DNA of 64,000 nt from contig NZ_JARXYZ010000032.1 in the NCBI RefSeq assembly GCF_029894125.1, positions 1 to 64,000 on the forward strand, in the 5' to 3' direction. A program made the translations under genes and the position numbers. Below are positions 7,578-16,024 of this stretch, piece by piece (position 1 is the stretch's first letter; each line of letters begins with the position of its first letter). This DNA comes from Kitasatospora sp. MAA19 (lineage in GTDB: Bacteria > Actinomycetota > Actinomycetes > Streptomycetales > Streptomycetaceae). The notes beneath the pieces are model-generated. The model ran no database searches. It was given only the letters and a program-made list of their open reading frames with translations, and was not told the origin of the DNA.

Positions 7578-8949
7578 CTCCCGTGTGCTGAGTACGGTCC
7601 GGCATCACCTCCGGGGTACGCCGCCGACGGTCCTTTCGCCGCAGAAGACCCTGTGGGGATGGATTCGGGCAGCGCTTGCGTTCCAGCCCGCCCACCCTGC
7701 AGCCGTTCCCTCCCTCGCCGAACCCACCGAGCCACCGACCGTCATCACTGGTCCGCCGGCGGACCATTCGCCGGGGATAGAGACCGCTGGCCATGACGCC
7801 TCCGGTGACATCCCCACCCAGCCTGTCCGGTTCAGAGTGGCGGATCTTGGCGCGGCAGAACGCCTAGCTTTGCGCACTCGGCCCGGTTTTCAGGCCGCAC
7901 TCATCAGCGGCATCTTGGCGAGAACACTCACTCTTACCTTCGACCTCAGGCTCACCCTCGAGCTCGTGCACGCCCACTCACACCTACACCCTTTGCACCG
8001 TCGACCGCTTCTCCTCGACCCCATCCTCGACCGCGCGCTCGCTCTCGACCGCGCCTTCGACCTCTACCTCACCCTCGACCCCGTCCTCTACCTCGATCGC
8101 GAGCGCGAGCGCGCCATCGCCCGTGACCTCAATTTCGCCATCGCCCGTGATCTCGACCGCGACCGTAGCCCCGACCGCACCCTCGAACACGCCATCGCCC
8201 GCGCCCTCGCCCGTGACCTTGACCGCACCCGTGGCCTCACCCGTGACCTCGACCGCGCCATCGCCCGCGCCATCGCCCGCGACAAGTACGACCCCGACCT
8301 CGATCTCGCCCTCGCCCTCACCGGCGACCTCGCTCGCGCCCTCCACAAGGCCGTCCGCCTTGCCCTCGCCTTCACCCGTGGCCTCGCCCGCGACCTCAAC
8401 CACACGCTCGCCCTAGCTGGCGACCGAGACCGCGCCCGTGACCTCGTCCTCGCCCTCGCCCTCGCCCGCGACACCCTCGACCGGGACCTCGTCCGGGACC
8501 TCGCCATCGGCCTCGTCGAAGATATCGACGACCCGGACCTCATCCGGTACCTCGTCCTCGCCCTCGCCCGCGACACCCTCGACCCCGGCCGCTTCGTCCA
8601 GGACCTCGTCCTCCCCCGCGTCCGCGACCTGAGCGAAGGCCTCAGCACTGTTGTTGGTGTGGATGCAGAGGACCTGCTCAACGCCGTGCAAGCGGGCCTG
8701 CTGGACGACTTCACACAGGCCGACCTCCGCCACGCCGACCTCACCCATATCGTCCTGACCGGCATACGGTGGTCCCTTGGCGGCACCCAGTGGCCACCAG
8801 TCGTGAACCGAGAAGAACTCCTGGCCAGATCCACAGAAACCAGCCCTGGCTCCGGCATCTACGTGGTCACCCGGGGTGAAATGCCACGTATTTTCCCAGC
8901 CAAAATGCTGCCACCCATTCCCCGTGGGGATCCCGACGCTGCTTCTTGA
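7567..8949 (+). CDS. Long [L/A]RDLDR-type repeat protein with pentapeptide-like tail
   Basis: 460 residues from GTG 7567, overlapping the preceding membrane-protein gene. Residues about 110-360 are a nearly regular run of D, R, L and A (for example RDLDRAIARAIARD and LARALHKAVRLALAF), expected to form long charged helices. The C-terminal 100 residues are normal sequence: VDAEDLLNAVQAGLLDDFTQ, ADLRHADLTHIVLTGIRWS (two pentapeptide-like steps), GTQWPP and GSGIYVVTRG. In streptomycetes I associate this ending with NACHT/STAND-type proteins whose NTPase lies upstream. Here no P-loop is present, so it may be the sensor half alone. Confidence 0.6.
   Translation: MSADSRVLSTVRHHLRGTPPTVLSPQKTLWGWIRAALAFQPAHPAAVPSLAEPTEPPTVITGPPADHSPGIETAGHDASGDIPTQPVRFRVADLGAAERLALRTRPGFQAALISGILARTLTLTFDLRLTLELVHAHSHLHPLHRRPLLLDPILDRALALDRAFDLYLTLDPVLYLDRERERAIARDLNFAIARDLDRDRSPDRTLEHAIARALARDLDRTRGLTRDLDRAIARAIARDKYDPDLDLALALTGDLARALHKAVRLALAFTRGLARDLNHTLALAGDRDRARDLVLALALARDTLDRDLVRDLAIGLVEDIDDPDLIRYLVLALARDTLDPGRFVQDLVLPRVRDLSEGLSTVVGVDAEDLLNAVQAGLLDDFTQADLRHADLTHIVLTGIRWSLGGTQWPPVVNREELLARSTETSPGSGIYVVTRGEMPRIFPAKMLPPIPRGDPDAAS
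7900..8640 (+). repeat. Degenerate short tandem repeat region inside the RDL-repeat gene
   Basis: The DNA consists of overlapping variants of CTCGCCCGCGAC, CTCGACCGCGCC and CGTGACCTC, with period mostly a multiple of 3 and local periods near 12-24 bases. Because of it long open frames also appear on the minus strand (for example 7984-8403 and 8088-8858), which I regard as shadows. Confidence 0.6.
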
Positions 8950-9154
8950 TCTCCATGAGGACGCCGCTCTTTCCCGGGCCGCCCGACAGCCAGCCTGATC
9001 TTGAGGGCGCGGAGGGGATGAGCGTAGCTCACCGCGCTCGCGGCGCCGAAGGCGTCCTTGACCTGGACACGTCCTGTGGCTGGGACCCGCCAGAAGAGGC
9101 CTGACCGGTGCGCTCGCGGGTCGGAAGCGGTGTGAGCCTGGGGAGAGCGGGGAG

Positions 9155-9599
9155 GTGATCGCCGATGGCAGCGAGGTCTACTTCCTGGTGCGCGACTCCT
9201 CGGTGGTGCACCGCACCGACCCGAAGCACGACGGCCAGCGGCTGCTGGTGGCGTGTGGCCGTGAGCACGGGCGGCAGCTGGTCGAGCAGTATCGCAGCCG
9301 GCCGTTCGTGGATCCCGAGCAGTGGGCGGCCAAGATCATGCGGGCGCTCGACCAACCAGTTGAAAGCCCGAAATTCGAGGACACGGTTCTGCTCAACCGC
9401 ATGCAGATCACGCAATTGGAGGCTCGAACAGCACCAACGCGCACTCAGCGACCCCTCGTCCTCCATGCAGAAGGTGGAGTGCCCAGCCTGCGGCGTCACC
9501 TGGACGAGCGGCAACGACCGACGTCAAGACGCTCGCTACTGTTCACCGCGATGCCGACAAGCCGCTTACCGCCAACGCATGATGGCCGAAGCTGACTGA
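9155..9599 (+). pseudogene. Zinc-ribbon protein fused by deletion/frameshift to an upstream small gene
   Basis: Frame 1 from GTG 9155 gives a sensible small protein to about 9345 (SEVYFLVRDSSVVHRTDPKH ... DPEQWAAKIMRAL). From about 9380 the coding signal moves to frame 2: RFCSTACRSRNWRLEQHQRA, then VECPACGVTW and ARYCSPRCRQAAYRQR, stopping at 9599. The second part is a double CxxC zinc-ribbon family. Its first CxxC is missing, while the related gene at 10449-10709 keeps it. A deletion with a +1 shift between 9345 and 9385 explains both observations. Confidence 0.6.
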
Positions 9600-9634
9600 C
9601 CGACAACAGCAGGCAGGCACTACTGTCCTCAGCT

Positions 9635-10336
9635 ATGACAGAGCCGACCTACCTGCACACCACTCGGGTGGCCTACGACACCGTTGCCGTCGACTACGCC
9701 AAACTTGTGCCACCTGCGTTCGAGGGCGACCTATACGGCCGCGCGATGATAAGCACGTTCGCTGAACTCACGCGGGCCGTCGACGCCGGGCCCGTCGCTG
9801 ATCTCGGCTGCGGGCCCGGCCACGTGACGGCACACCTGCACTCGCTCGGGGTGACCGCGTTCGGCATCGATCTGTCGCCGGAGACGGTTGCGGTTGCCCG
9901 CCGCACGCACCCGGACCTGCAATTCGACGAAGGGTCGATGACCGACCTGGACCTGGCGGACGGAGCTCTCGGTGGCATCATCGCCTGGTACTCAACCGTC
10001 CACACCCCTCCGGAGCTGTTGCCGGTGGTGTTCGCAGAGTTCCACCGTGTGTTGGCCCCAGGCGGCCATCTGCTGATCGCCTTCAAGGCAGGCGACAAGC
10101 ACCGGCACCTGGAGAACGCATACGGGCACGAGCTCTCCCTCGACGTCTACTGGGTGTCTCCCGACCGAATCTCCGAGCTCCTGAGCCAGATCGGGCTGGT
10201 GGTGGATGCCCGACTGATCCGCGAGCCCAACGAGAGCGAGAAGCCCCGGCAGGGCCAGCAGGCATACCTCCTCGCCCGAAAGCCAGGGCAGCCGGCCGGA
10301 GACCTGGAAACGCGGGCAGCCGACAACGCCACGTGA
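9635..10336 (+). CDS. Class I SAM-dependent methyltransferase
   Basis: 233 residues. Motif I is VADLGCGPGHVTAHL (residues about 54-68), followed by the acidic end of strand 2 in FGIDLSPETVAVARR. Motif III-like residues are in YSTVHTPPELL and the post-I region in FHRVLAPGGHLLIAF. These are the marks of the Methyltransf_11/25 (UbiE-like) fold. The substrate cannot be inferred. The gene stands between the two damaged zinc-ribbon genes and is followed by a hairpin at 10375. Confidence 0.85.
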   Translation: MTEPTYLHTTRVAYDTVAVDYAKLVPPAFEGDLYGRAMISTFAELTRAVDAGPVADLGCGPGHVTAHLHSLGVTAFGIDLSPETVAVARRTHPDLQFDEGSMTDLDLADGALGGIIAWYSTVHTPPELLPVVFAEFHRVLAPGGHLLIAFKAGDKHRHLENAYGHELSLDVYWVSPDRISELLSQIGLVVDARLIREPNESEKPRQGQQAYLLARKPGQPAGDLETRAADNAT

Positions 10337-10374
10337 GACGAACCCGCCGATCTACTTCCCGGCGACAACATCAA

Positions 10375-10402
10375 GTGAGACCGGCCGCCAAGCCGGTCTC
10401 AC
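10375..10402. terminator. Perfect hairpin after the methyltransferase gene
   Basis: GTGAGACCGGC and its complement GCCGGTCTCAC form an 11-bp stem with a 6-base loop. No T-tract follows. The stem contains the GTGAGACC 8-mer that also recurs in the 36.1-36.5 kb array. Confidence 0.55.
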
Positions 10403-10448
10403 CGCTGATTACACCTGCCCAGGTCACGGGACTGCTTACCGGCAATGA

Positions 10449-10709
10449 TCAATTGAGACGGGACAAGTAGACGGCGTTCGAACGCCGATCCACCCCGGCC
10501 ACCCACCAGACGCCGCACTCCGGGCACTCAACCCGGCCGGTGCCGCTGATCTCGGCTGCCACCCGCTTCCGCAGCCGGCGTTCCACCCGCCACTGCCTGG
10601 CACGACAGGCCGTCGAGCAGAACGCGGCATCGGGCCGCGATGCTGGCCTCAGCCGACCACCACAGCCCCTGCACTTCCGCTCTCCGGCCCGCCCGGCGCC
10701 CTCGGACAC
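10449..10709 (-). CDS. Zinc-ribbon protein, C-terminally truncated paralogue
   Basis: 86 residues. It carries KCRGCGGRLRPASRPDAAFC followed by STACRARQWRVE and VECPECGVWWVAGVDRR, the same family as the second part of 9155-9599. The expected last cysteine pair (YCSxRC) is replaced by YLSRLN and a stop. Just beyond the stop is GATCAATTGAGACGGGAC, which begins like the inner end of the IS1182-type repeat (GATCAATTG at 2088), so an old insertion may have removed the end. The GTG start has only a weak ribosome site. Confidence 0.55.
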   Translation of the reverse strand: MSEGAGRAGERKCRGCGGRLRPASRPDAAFCSTACRARQWRVERRLRKRVAAEISGTGRVECPECGVWWVAGVDRRSNAVYLSRLN

Positions 10710-10762
10710 CCAGTCAGGTTAGGGCTCCAGGCTACCCAAAGTAGGGGTTCAGACACAGGCAC

Positions 10763-11419
10763 TCAGCGGGCCGGCGCGGCGGAGACGGCGGCGCGAGACC
10801 GTACGACGGTGGTCTCCGGGCGGTACACCGGATCGGGCCTCAGGGCGTCTGCCAGAGGCGACGAACGCAGGACGTGGTGGTAGCCGGCAGCACCGCCACC
10901 ACGCAGGGATTCCAGGTAGAACACCCGCAGGATCACCGCGAGCTCGGCCTCGGTGACGTCCACGCTGTGCCGGCTGGAGCCCTCGACCGGCCGCGCCCTG
11001 GCGATTGCCGCGCCCAGCAGGCCGGCGTCTACCCCGGGGAGGAGGCTGGCCTCCGCGTCCTTGCGGACGGCGCGGAGGAGAGGCAGGTCGACGGCGCGCA
11101 CGCTGATCGTGGAGTCCGGCACGCAGTCAGCCACCGGTGTGACGGGCTGCTCGGCGGGGCGGTCCCGCAGGACCCGGTAGCGCAGCAGGTCCTGCCCCAG
11201 CCCGGTGGCTCGCACCGCCCACGCTGGACGGGTCCCGGCGGCGGCGAGACCGTCGAGCTGTTCGGGGCCGGCGAACTCGCACACCTTCGCTCCGACGAGC
11301 CGGCGCACGGTCCCGTGTTCCGCGATCCGGCGTTCCAGGGGCAGGTCCCCGGTCAGCCAGCCGGAGCCCTCGGCAGCGGCGGCCTCCAGCATCACCCACT
11401 CATCGTGACTCAAAGCCAC
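10763..11419 (-). CDS. Hypothetical cytoplasmic protein
   Basis: 218 residues from GTG 11419, which is preceded by a strong GGGAGG five bases upstream; that decides this start over the longer frame to 11668. No signal peptide or membrane helix. It reads DEWVMLEAAAAEGSGWLTGD, PLERRIAEHGTVRRLVGAKV and VILRVFYLESLRGGGAAGYH. The family is not recognised. Codon use is normal for the window, so the gene is likely expressed. Confidence 0.65.
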   Translation of the reverse strand: MALSHDEWVMLEAAAAEGSGWLTGDLPLERRIAEHGTVRRLVGAKVCEFAGPEQLDGLAAAGTRPAWAVRATGLGQDLLRYRVLRDRPAEQPVTPVADCVPDSTISVRAVDLPLLRAVRKDAEASLLPGVDAGLLGAAIARARPVEGSSRHSVDVTEAELAVILRVFYLESLRGGGAAGYHHVLRSSPLADALRPDPVYRPETTVVRSRAAVSAAPAR

Positions 11420-11775
11420 AGAATCCTCCCTCAACGTGACCGCGTCGATCCTGCCACGTCGGCCCGCCACGGCACTCGGGTTTCGCACTTCCCCGCCAGG
11501 CCCGGACCGGTGGGCGGCGACCGTGGGCCCGTTGCTGCCGGTACCCGGCCGTCCGGCATTGCGGGTGGCAGGCGAGGGTTGGCGGAGCTGCCCATAGGTC
11601 CCGTGCGCGGCTTTCGGGCAGGGGTGTGCCGCGCCGTACAGCGCCGGCTGGCCACGGGCCGAGCCCACACCGGCGCTTGGGAAGGCGCACTCCTTGTGGT
11701 GAGGTATCCCCGCAATCCCCGCACTGCCCGCCGGTGAGCCGTAGATTCACTGCGACGACCGGTGACCGATGAGGC
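11420..11775. other. Intergenic gap between divergent genes
   Basis: 356 bases. Open frames here are extensions or shadows. Apart from the ribosome site of the minus-strand gene I see no recognisable promoter or hairpin. Confidence 0.5.
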
Positions 11776-12609
11776 ATGGGAGTGGTTGTGGGAAGCGGAA
11801 ACACCTTCGGTACGGACAGCGGTGTGGCATCGACGATCGCCCTGCTGGAGGTACGACAGCCCGCCGTGCAGGACCGAATCCGTCGAGCGGAGGCGGAACT
11901 GGCGGCCGCGACGGCGGAACAGGAGGCCATCGCCAAGGCACTCGAAGGGCTACGGCTCCTCTCGTTCGGCACGCCCCTGGACAGCGCTGGTGAGCTGCAC
12001 GCTGACGACCTGTCTCCGGCACCGTCTGCTGGGGCTGTGCGGGAAGCCGCTGCGGCGGCCGAGCCGGCCGACCGGCGGGTGGCGTCCTCACCCAGCGGGC
12101 CTGCCGCCGCGGTGGTCCGCACCGGGAAGAGAACGGCCGCGAAGAAGAAGGCCGCCGCCACGAGGACGCGCGCGGCGGCGAAGACGGCCACCCCCGCGCC
12201 CGAACGGAAGGAACGGGCCTCGGCACCCGGCGCGAGGAAGACCGCCCGGAAGACGGCGGCGAAGGACACCGGGCCCAAGGGCGCGGCGCAGCGGACGGCC
12301 ACGGCCAAGGAGGCGGCCCGGGGGAAAGCGGCGTCCGCCGGTGGCAAGCACCCCGTTGAGGCGACCGTGCCGGCGGCGAGCCGCCGACGGCAGGTGACGG
12401 ACGCGGACAGCGTCCTGGAGGTCCTGTCGAAGGCGGGAAAGCCGCTGCGCGCCCGCGAGGTACTCGACCTGCTGGAATTGGATGCCCTCGAGGGGAACAT
12501 CAACGCGCTCCGCACCAGGCTGGAACGCCTCGCCAGGGACGGCCGCGCGCAGCGGCCCGGGCGCGGCCTCTACACGGTGACGGCCGGCCGGCCCGAGACC
12601 GGGAAGTGA
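11776..12609 (+). CDS. Coiled-coil, Lys/Ala-rich protein with C-terminal winged helix
   Basis: 277 residues. Residues about 20-65 form a coiled coil (VRQPAVQDRIRRAEAELAAA and on). The middle 110 residues are Lys/Ala-rich, like the tails of actinobacterial nucleoid proteins (RTAAKKKAAATRTRAAAK). The last 75 residues (DSVLEVLSKAGKPLRAREVL, then ALRTRLERLARDGRAQRPGR and GLYTV) form a predicted winged helix-turn-helix. The protein probably binds DNA, perhaps non-specifically. No obvious partner is beside it, and a hairpin terminator follows. Confidence 0.7.
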   Translation: MGVVVGSGNTFGTDSGVASTIALLEVRQPAVQDRIRRAEAELAAATAEQEAIAKALEGLRLLSFGTPLDSAGELHADDLSPAPSAGAVREAAAAAEPADRRVASSPSGPAAAVVRTGKRTAAKKKAAATRTRAAAKTATPAPERKERASAPGARKTARKTAAKDTGPKGAAQRTATAKEAARGKAASAGGKHPVEATVPAASRRRQVTDADSVLEVLSKAGKPLRAREVLDLLELDALEGNINALRTRLERLARDGRAQRPGRGLYTVTAGRPETGK

Positions 12610-12624
12610 CCACGCCGACAGGGC

Positions 12625-12644
12625 GACCGGCTTCTCAGCCGGTC
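12625..12644 (+). terminator. Hairpin after the winged-helix protein gene
   Basis: GACCGGCT-TCTC-AGCCGGTC, a perfect 8-bp stem 15 bases past the stop codon. No T-run. Confidence 0.55.
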
Positions 12645-12857
12645 TGCGGGCCCGGGGGCGATATGCCTGCAGCGTCATCCGACCAACCTGACGCACCACA
12701 AGGCGGCCATCAGGAACGAGTCTGGCGAGGGCCTTCTTCAGGGCTCTGGAAGAGGAGCCGGGGCGAGCCTCCGTCTGAACCGCCCGTACGCTGATGGCCG
12801 GACCGGCCTGGCCTCCACGGACAGGTCGGTCTGGGAAGCGACCTGGCAACGTGGCTA

Positions 12858-13169
12858 CTACAAGTGCGGGCCGATCAGCAGCACAGTGACCACCGGGTCT
12901 TCCTGGCCCTTGCGCTCCTGGCGGCCGCCGTCGGTCGGGCCCCAGATCCAGTAGATCCGCCAGGCGTCGGCGCCGGTTTCAACGTAGGAGTCCCAGACCC
13001 GTTGGCCGGAGTGTCCGGGGAGGGCGTGGTGGCGGTGGGTGCGCAGGCCGGGGTGGCGTGGGTCGAGGGCGCGGCGGACCCAGCCCAGCTTTGCCGAACC
13101 GGCCCGTCGACGTTCCAGGCAGCGCGGGGTGCGGGCGGCGGCGGTGGCGGTGGAGTGCAGTGTCGGCAT
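12858..13169 (-). CDS. Small basic protein, possibly RelE-like
   Basis: 103 residues from ATG 13169, with AAGGAG at the right distance. The C-terminal half reads VWDSYVETGADAWRIYWIWG and ends VVTVLLIGPHL. A strand pattern of RIYW followed by a final hydrophobic strand and PH is seen in RelE/HigB-type ribosome-dependent toxins. The N-terminal half is Arg-rich. No antitoxin gene is visible next to it, so toxin function is only a possibility. Confidence 0.5.
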   Translation of the reverse strand: MPTLHSTATAAARTPRCLERRRAGSAKLGWVRRALDPRHPGLRTHRHHALPGHSGQRVWDSYVETGADAWRIYWIWGPTDGGRQERKGQEDPVVTVLLIGPHL

Positions 13170-13197
13170 TGCGTTCTCCTTAGTCCGGGCATGCGGA

Positions 13198-13227
13198 AGG
13201 GCCCGCCCCCGTGGGGAGGCGGGCCCT
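13198..13227. terminator. Strong hairpin upstream of 12858-13169
   Basis: AGGGCCCGCC and GGCGGGCCCT form a perfect 10-bp stem around CCCGTGGGGA, which can extend it. On the minus strand it precedes the ribosome site of the small basic gene by about 20 bases, so it may end transcription from upstream or act as an attenuator. Confidence 0.5.
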
Positions 13228-13527
13228 GAGTGAGGCGGGCGGGTGGACGGGCTGTTCGTCGGGCCGGGTGGCGGCCGGGTGCGGGCGTGGATTCAGGAAG
13301 AAGCCCCGGCTGCCTATGGGCGGCCGAGGCCGGTGTTTTTGGTGTCACGGGGATCGTGGGCCGCGGCTCGAACAGCCGTAGCCCTCCCGGTCGATGTGAC
13401 GATGTGATTCCGGACAGTGATGGTCGTGATCGGGTCGGCCGTGGGCGATCACCGCCCTGCTCCCGCACTGCGCCGCCATCCTTGTCCCGGCACGGCCACG
13501 TGCCGCACCCACAGGGGAGGGCAGTTG
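13228..13527. other. Gap without a convincing gene
   Basis: Frames here have no protein-like composition. It contains a second hairpin (13303-13340) and the ribosome site GGGGAGGG of the gene that starts at 13528. Confidence 0.45.
13303..13340 (+). terminator. Hairpin followed by a T-run
   Basis: GCCCCGGCTGCC pairs with GGCGGCCGAGGC at 10 of 12 positions across a TATG loop, followed within 10 bases by TTTTT. It looks like an intrinsic terminator on the plus strand, although no intact plus-strand gene lies directly upstream. Confidence 0.45.
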
Positions 13528-14586
13528 ATGGGCACCGCCCGCCAAGTCGATCTTCTACGGACCGAAGTCGGCAGCGGCTTCACTGAGCTGCGTACCACCG
13601 GCGAGACTCTGCGCACCGAACTGCTGACGGCTGTCACCGACGGCCTGCGCGACCACCGCGACGCGCTCATCAACGAGCTCACCAGGGAGCGGCAGGAGAC
13701 GGAGCTGGCGCACCGGGACAACCGGAAGCTGCAGCGCCAGCTCACCGAGACGCGCGACGAGCTGCACCGCCTCCAGCTCCAGGCGGTGGAAGCCAGCACC
13801 AGCACCGCCCAGACCGGTACCGAGGCGGTGACGGATCCCGTCAGGCCGGCGGCGGATGCCGACCCGCCTGCCGAAGTCCTGCCGACCGTCCCCCAGGTCG
13901 GCACGCCGGAACCCACCGGCGCTGAGACCCCGGAGCCGGAGCCCACCCACCTCTTCGTGAAGGAGACCGTCGTGCCCGAGACCGCCCCTGCCGAGGAGAG
14001 CAGCAGCCCGGAGGCCGGCATCACCGCCGAACAGGCCCACCAGCTCATCGAGTTGCTCGGCCGCCTCGCCCCCGCCCCGGTGACCGTGACGGTCCCGGAG
14101 CAGCAGGCCGTCGAACAGGCCGTCCCGGTCGCGTCCGTCGACGCTGGGGGCGTCGCCGATCTGATCCCCGCTGTTCTGGCGTGGCCCGCCCACGTGGCCA
14201 CGCTCCTCAAGGCCGCGGCCGTCAACACCGTCGCTGTCTCCTGTAACCCCCACACCTGGGAGTTCCTCCAGCAGCGGGTCGAGGGTGCTGAGCACTTCGA
14301 CCAGCAGAAGACCGTCCCTCAGCCTCGCGGTGCCGGTCAGGACGACCAGGGCGACAACATCCTGTCCGGGCGTAGCGTGATCGCGCTGCTCAATGCCCTG
14401 CGCGGCACCGTGTACGCGGGTACCGGGCAGGAGGTGGAGAGCTGGGCGCTGGCGGTCACCTGCTACGAGCGGATCGCCGAGGTGGTCAACGCCACGCGGC
14501 CTGCCGGTGACGACCAGCAGTTCGTCCAGCCCCGCATCGTGCTGGACGACCTCAGTGTGAAGACGGTGGGTGGCGAGCACCGCTGA
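13528..14586 (+). CDS. Coiled-coil hypothetical protein
   Basis: 352 residues from ATG 13528 with GGGGAGGG upstream. Residues about 25-90 form a long coiled coil (ELTRERQETELAHRDNRKLQ). A Pro/Glu-rich linker follows. The C-terminal 150 residues look folded: GGVADLIPAVLAWPAHVATL, HTWEFLQQRVEG, SVIALLNALRGTVYAG and SWALAVTCYERIAEVVNATR. The layout resembles conjugation-associated or partition-associated accessory proteins of streptomycete elements. The exact family is not recognised. Confidence 0.7.
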   Translation: MGTARQVDLLRTEVGSGFTELRTTGETLRTELLTAVTDGLRDHRDALINELTRERQETELAHRDNRKLQRQLTETRDELHRLQLQAVEASTSTAQTGTEAVTDPVRPAADADPPAEVLPTVPQVGTPEPTGAETPEPEPTHLFVKETVVPETAPAEESSSPEAGITAEQAHQLIELLGRLAPAPVTVTVPEQQAVEQAVPVASVDAGGVADLIPAVLAWPAHVATLLKAAAVNTVAVSCNPHTWEFLQQRVEGAEHFDQQKTVPQPRGAGQDDQGDNILSGRSVIALLNALRGTVYAGTGQEVESWALAVTCYERIAEVVNATRPAGDDQQFVQPRIVLDDLSVKTVGGEHR

Positions 14587-14587
14587 T

Positions 14588-14850
14588 CCGGGCTGGGTTG
14601 GGGACGAAGGCGCTCTCGGGTTCGCGGTGGTCGAGGAGATGCTGGGTCTGGCGGGTGATGGCGGCCTCGACACCCGGGTGGTGCGGCCAGCCCGCGTACT
14701 CAGCGCGGTAGCCACCCGATGCGTCGTCCCCGGGGCGAAGCGGTCGGAGCTACGTCCCGCGCTGTCGCCGAATCGACCGTGGTCCTCCCCGCGGCAGAGC
14801 AGCGTGCGGGCCTGGTCGTAGGGGCGGCAGGCCAGCTCCGCTGTTCACTG
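14588..14850 (-). pseudogene. Remnant of a minus-strand gene
   Basis: Two minus frames carry protein-like segments that follow one another: YDQARTLLCRGEDHGRFGDS (around 14825-14765), then AEYAGWPHHPGVEAAITRQT (around 14710-14650). No start codon or single frame links them. It fills most of the gap between the coiled-coil gene and the lipoprotein gene. Confidence 0.3.
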
Positions 14851-14973
14851 CCGCGGGCCCGGGAACGCCCCTTCCGGGTGACCGTTGGGTATTGGGTTGA
14901 CGAGATCGTTCGTGCTCGGGACTATGTGTCGCCGCGCGAGTGCGCGGGTGCGCACAGACCGGGGTGTGGGGTT

Positions 14974-15876
14974 ATGAAGTCCGTGGTGTCCGGGCGGTTC
15001 GTGGGGAAGGCCGGTCTGGCCGTCGGCGTAGCGATCGTGTTGGCAGCCTGTACAGCAGGTGGGGGCGGCGGTACGACGTCCGGTAAGCCGCCGCACCGCC
15101 CGGCCCTCACCGACGCGGTCGACTCCGTCAACGCGGCGCTCGGCAAGGCTTCCGAGGCCAAGAACCTCACCGAGTTCGACACCGCGCTCGTCCTGCTCGG
15201 CAGCGCTGCGGGCCTGGGCGGTCAGAAGCTGGGCTGGGCTGACGATCCGGCCGACGCGGGGGCGGCGACGGCGAAGAACCAGATGGTTTTCGCCCTCACC
15301 TCACTGGCCGATGACGTCGCGACGCTCCGCAGCCACATGGAGCGGCACAGAGTCTGCGCGCTGAGCTCCGCCAAGGCCGAACTCGGCGCCTCCGGCGGTC
15401 TGGCGGACGCGTCGAAGGCCCTTACCAAACTGGCGGCGGCCGGCTACTCGGCGAGCCTCTCCGTTCCGCAGCTGCCCAAGCAACAGATCCGCTCGCTGCA
15501 GAACGGCACCATGGTCCGCGGTGGGAAAACGCACGGGCAGGGCGCGTTCGAGGTCGACAACAGCGGCACAACAGACGCGGTGGTCTCGCTCGCACTGAAC
15601 GGCAAGGCCGTGCACTCGGTGTTCGTCGCCAAGGGGCAGAAGGCCGGCATCGAGAGTGTGGAGGACGGGACGTACGAGGTGTACGTCGCCTACGGCTCCG
15701 ATTGGGACACCGAGGCCAAGGGCTTCACCCTGGACTGCGAGTACAGCAAGTTCGAGGACACTTTCGCGTTCGAGACCGGCCGGACCACGACCTCCTGGAC
15801 GATCACTCTCCAGCAGACGACCGACGGCAACGCCAAGACCAACGACGTCGACCCGAACGCCTTCCCACAGCCCTAG
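14974..15876 (+). CDS. Putative lipoprotein
   Basis: 300 residues from ATG 14974. The signal peptide is a basic start, then GLAVGVAIVLAAC, with a lipobox L-A-A-C whose lipidated cysteine is residue 26. A Gly/Thr-rich linker follows. The mature part has an Ala-rich helical region (TDAVDSVNAALGKASEAKNL) and a C-terminal beta-rich region (GAFEVDNSGTTDAVVSLALN, ESVEDGTYEVYVAYGSDWD). It should be anchored on the outer face of the membrane. The role is unknown. The frame runs back to 14719, but that part has no secretion signal. Confidence 0.75.
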   Translation: MKSVVSGRFVGKAGLAVGVAIVLAACTAGGGGGTTSGKPPHRPALTDAVDSVNAALGKASEAKNLTEFDTALVLLGSAAGLGGQKLGWADDPADAGAATAKNQMVFALTSLADDVATLRSHMERHRVCALSSAKAELGASGGLADASKALTKLAAAGYSASLSVPQLPKQQIRSLQNGTMVRGGKTHGQGAFEVDNSGTTDAVVSLALNGKAVHSVFVAKGQKAGIESVEDGTYEVYVAYGSDWDTEAKGFTLDCEYSKFEDTFAFETGRTTTSWTITLQQTTDGNAKTNDVDPNAFPQP

Positions 15877-16024
15877 CTGTTCTGTCCCGCGAGCGCGCGC
15901 CCGACACAGTCGGCCGAGCACGGCGGCCCGCCGTGGCAGAGGCCCGCCAGATGACGGAGCGGGTGACAGGCCGCAAGCGGGCACGAGCTGGTCAGGCGGT
16001 GGTGAGAGCGGAGTGGTGGGCGTC

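Noticed and set aside
7984..8858. Long minus-strand open frames (139 and 256 residues) opposite the RDL-repeat gene
   Set aside because: They consist only of the complement of the repeat (E/G/V or R/S/A runs) and lack a sensible end domain or ribosome site; the plus-strand frame has a normal C-terminal domain.
10438..10470. GATCAATTGAGACGGGAC as an insertion-sequence end related to the IS1182-type element
   Set aside because: Only GATCAATTG matches exactly; no partner end or transposase lies nearby, so it is only mentioned under the truncated zinc-ribbon gene.
12650..12780. Minus-strand segment SSRALKKALARLVPDGRLVV, resembling a winged-helix end
   Set aside because: It has no start and runs into the antisense of the plus-strand gene at 12609; probably a short remnant, too weak to annotate.
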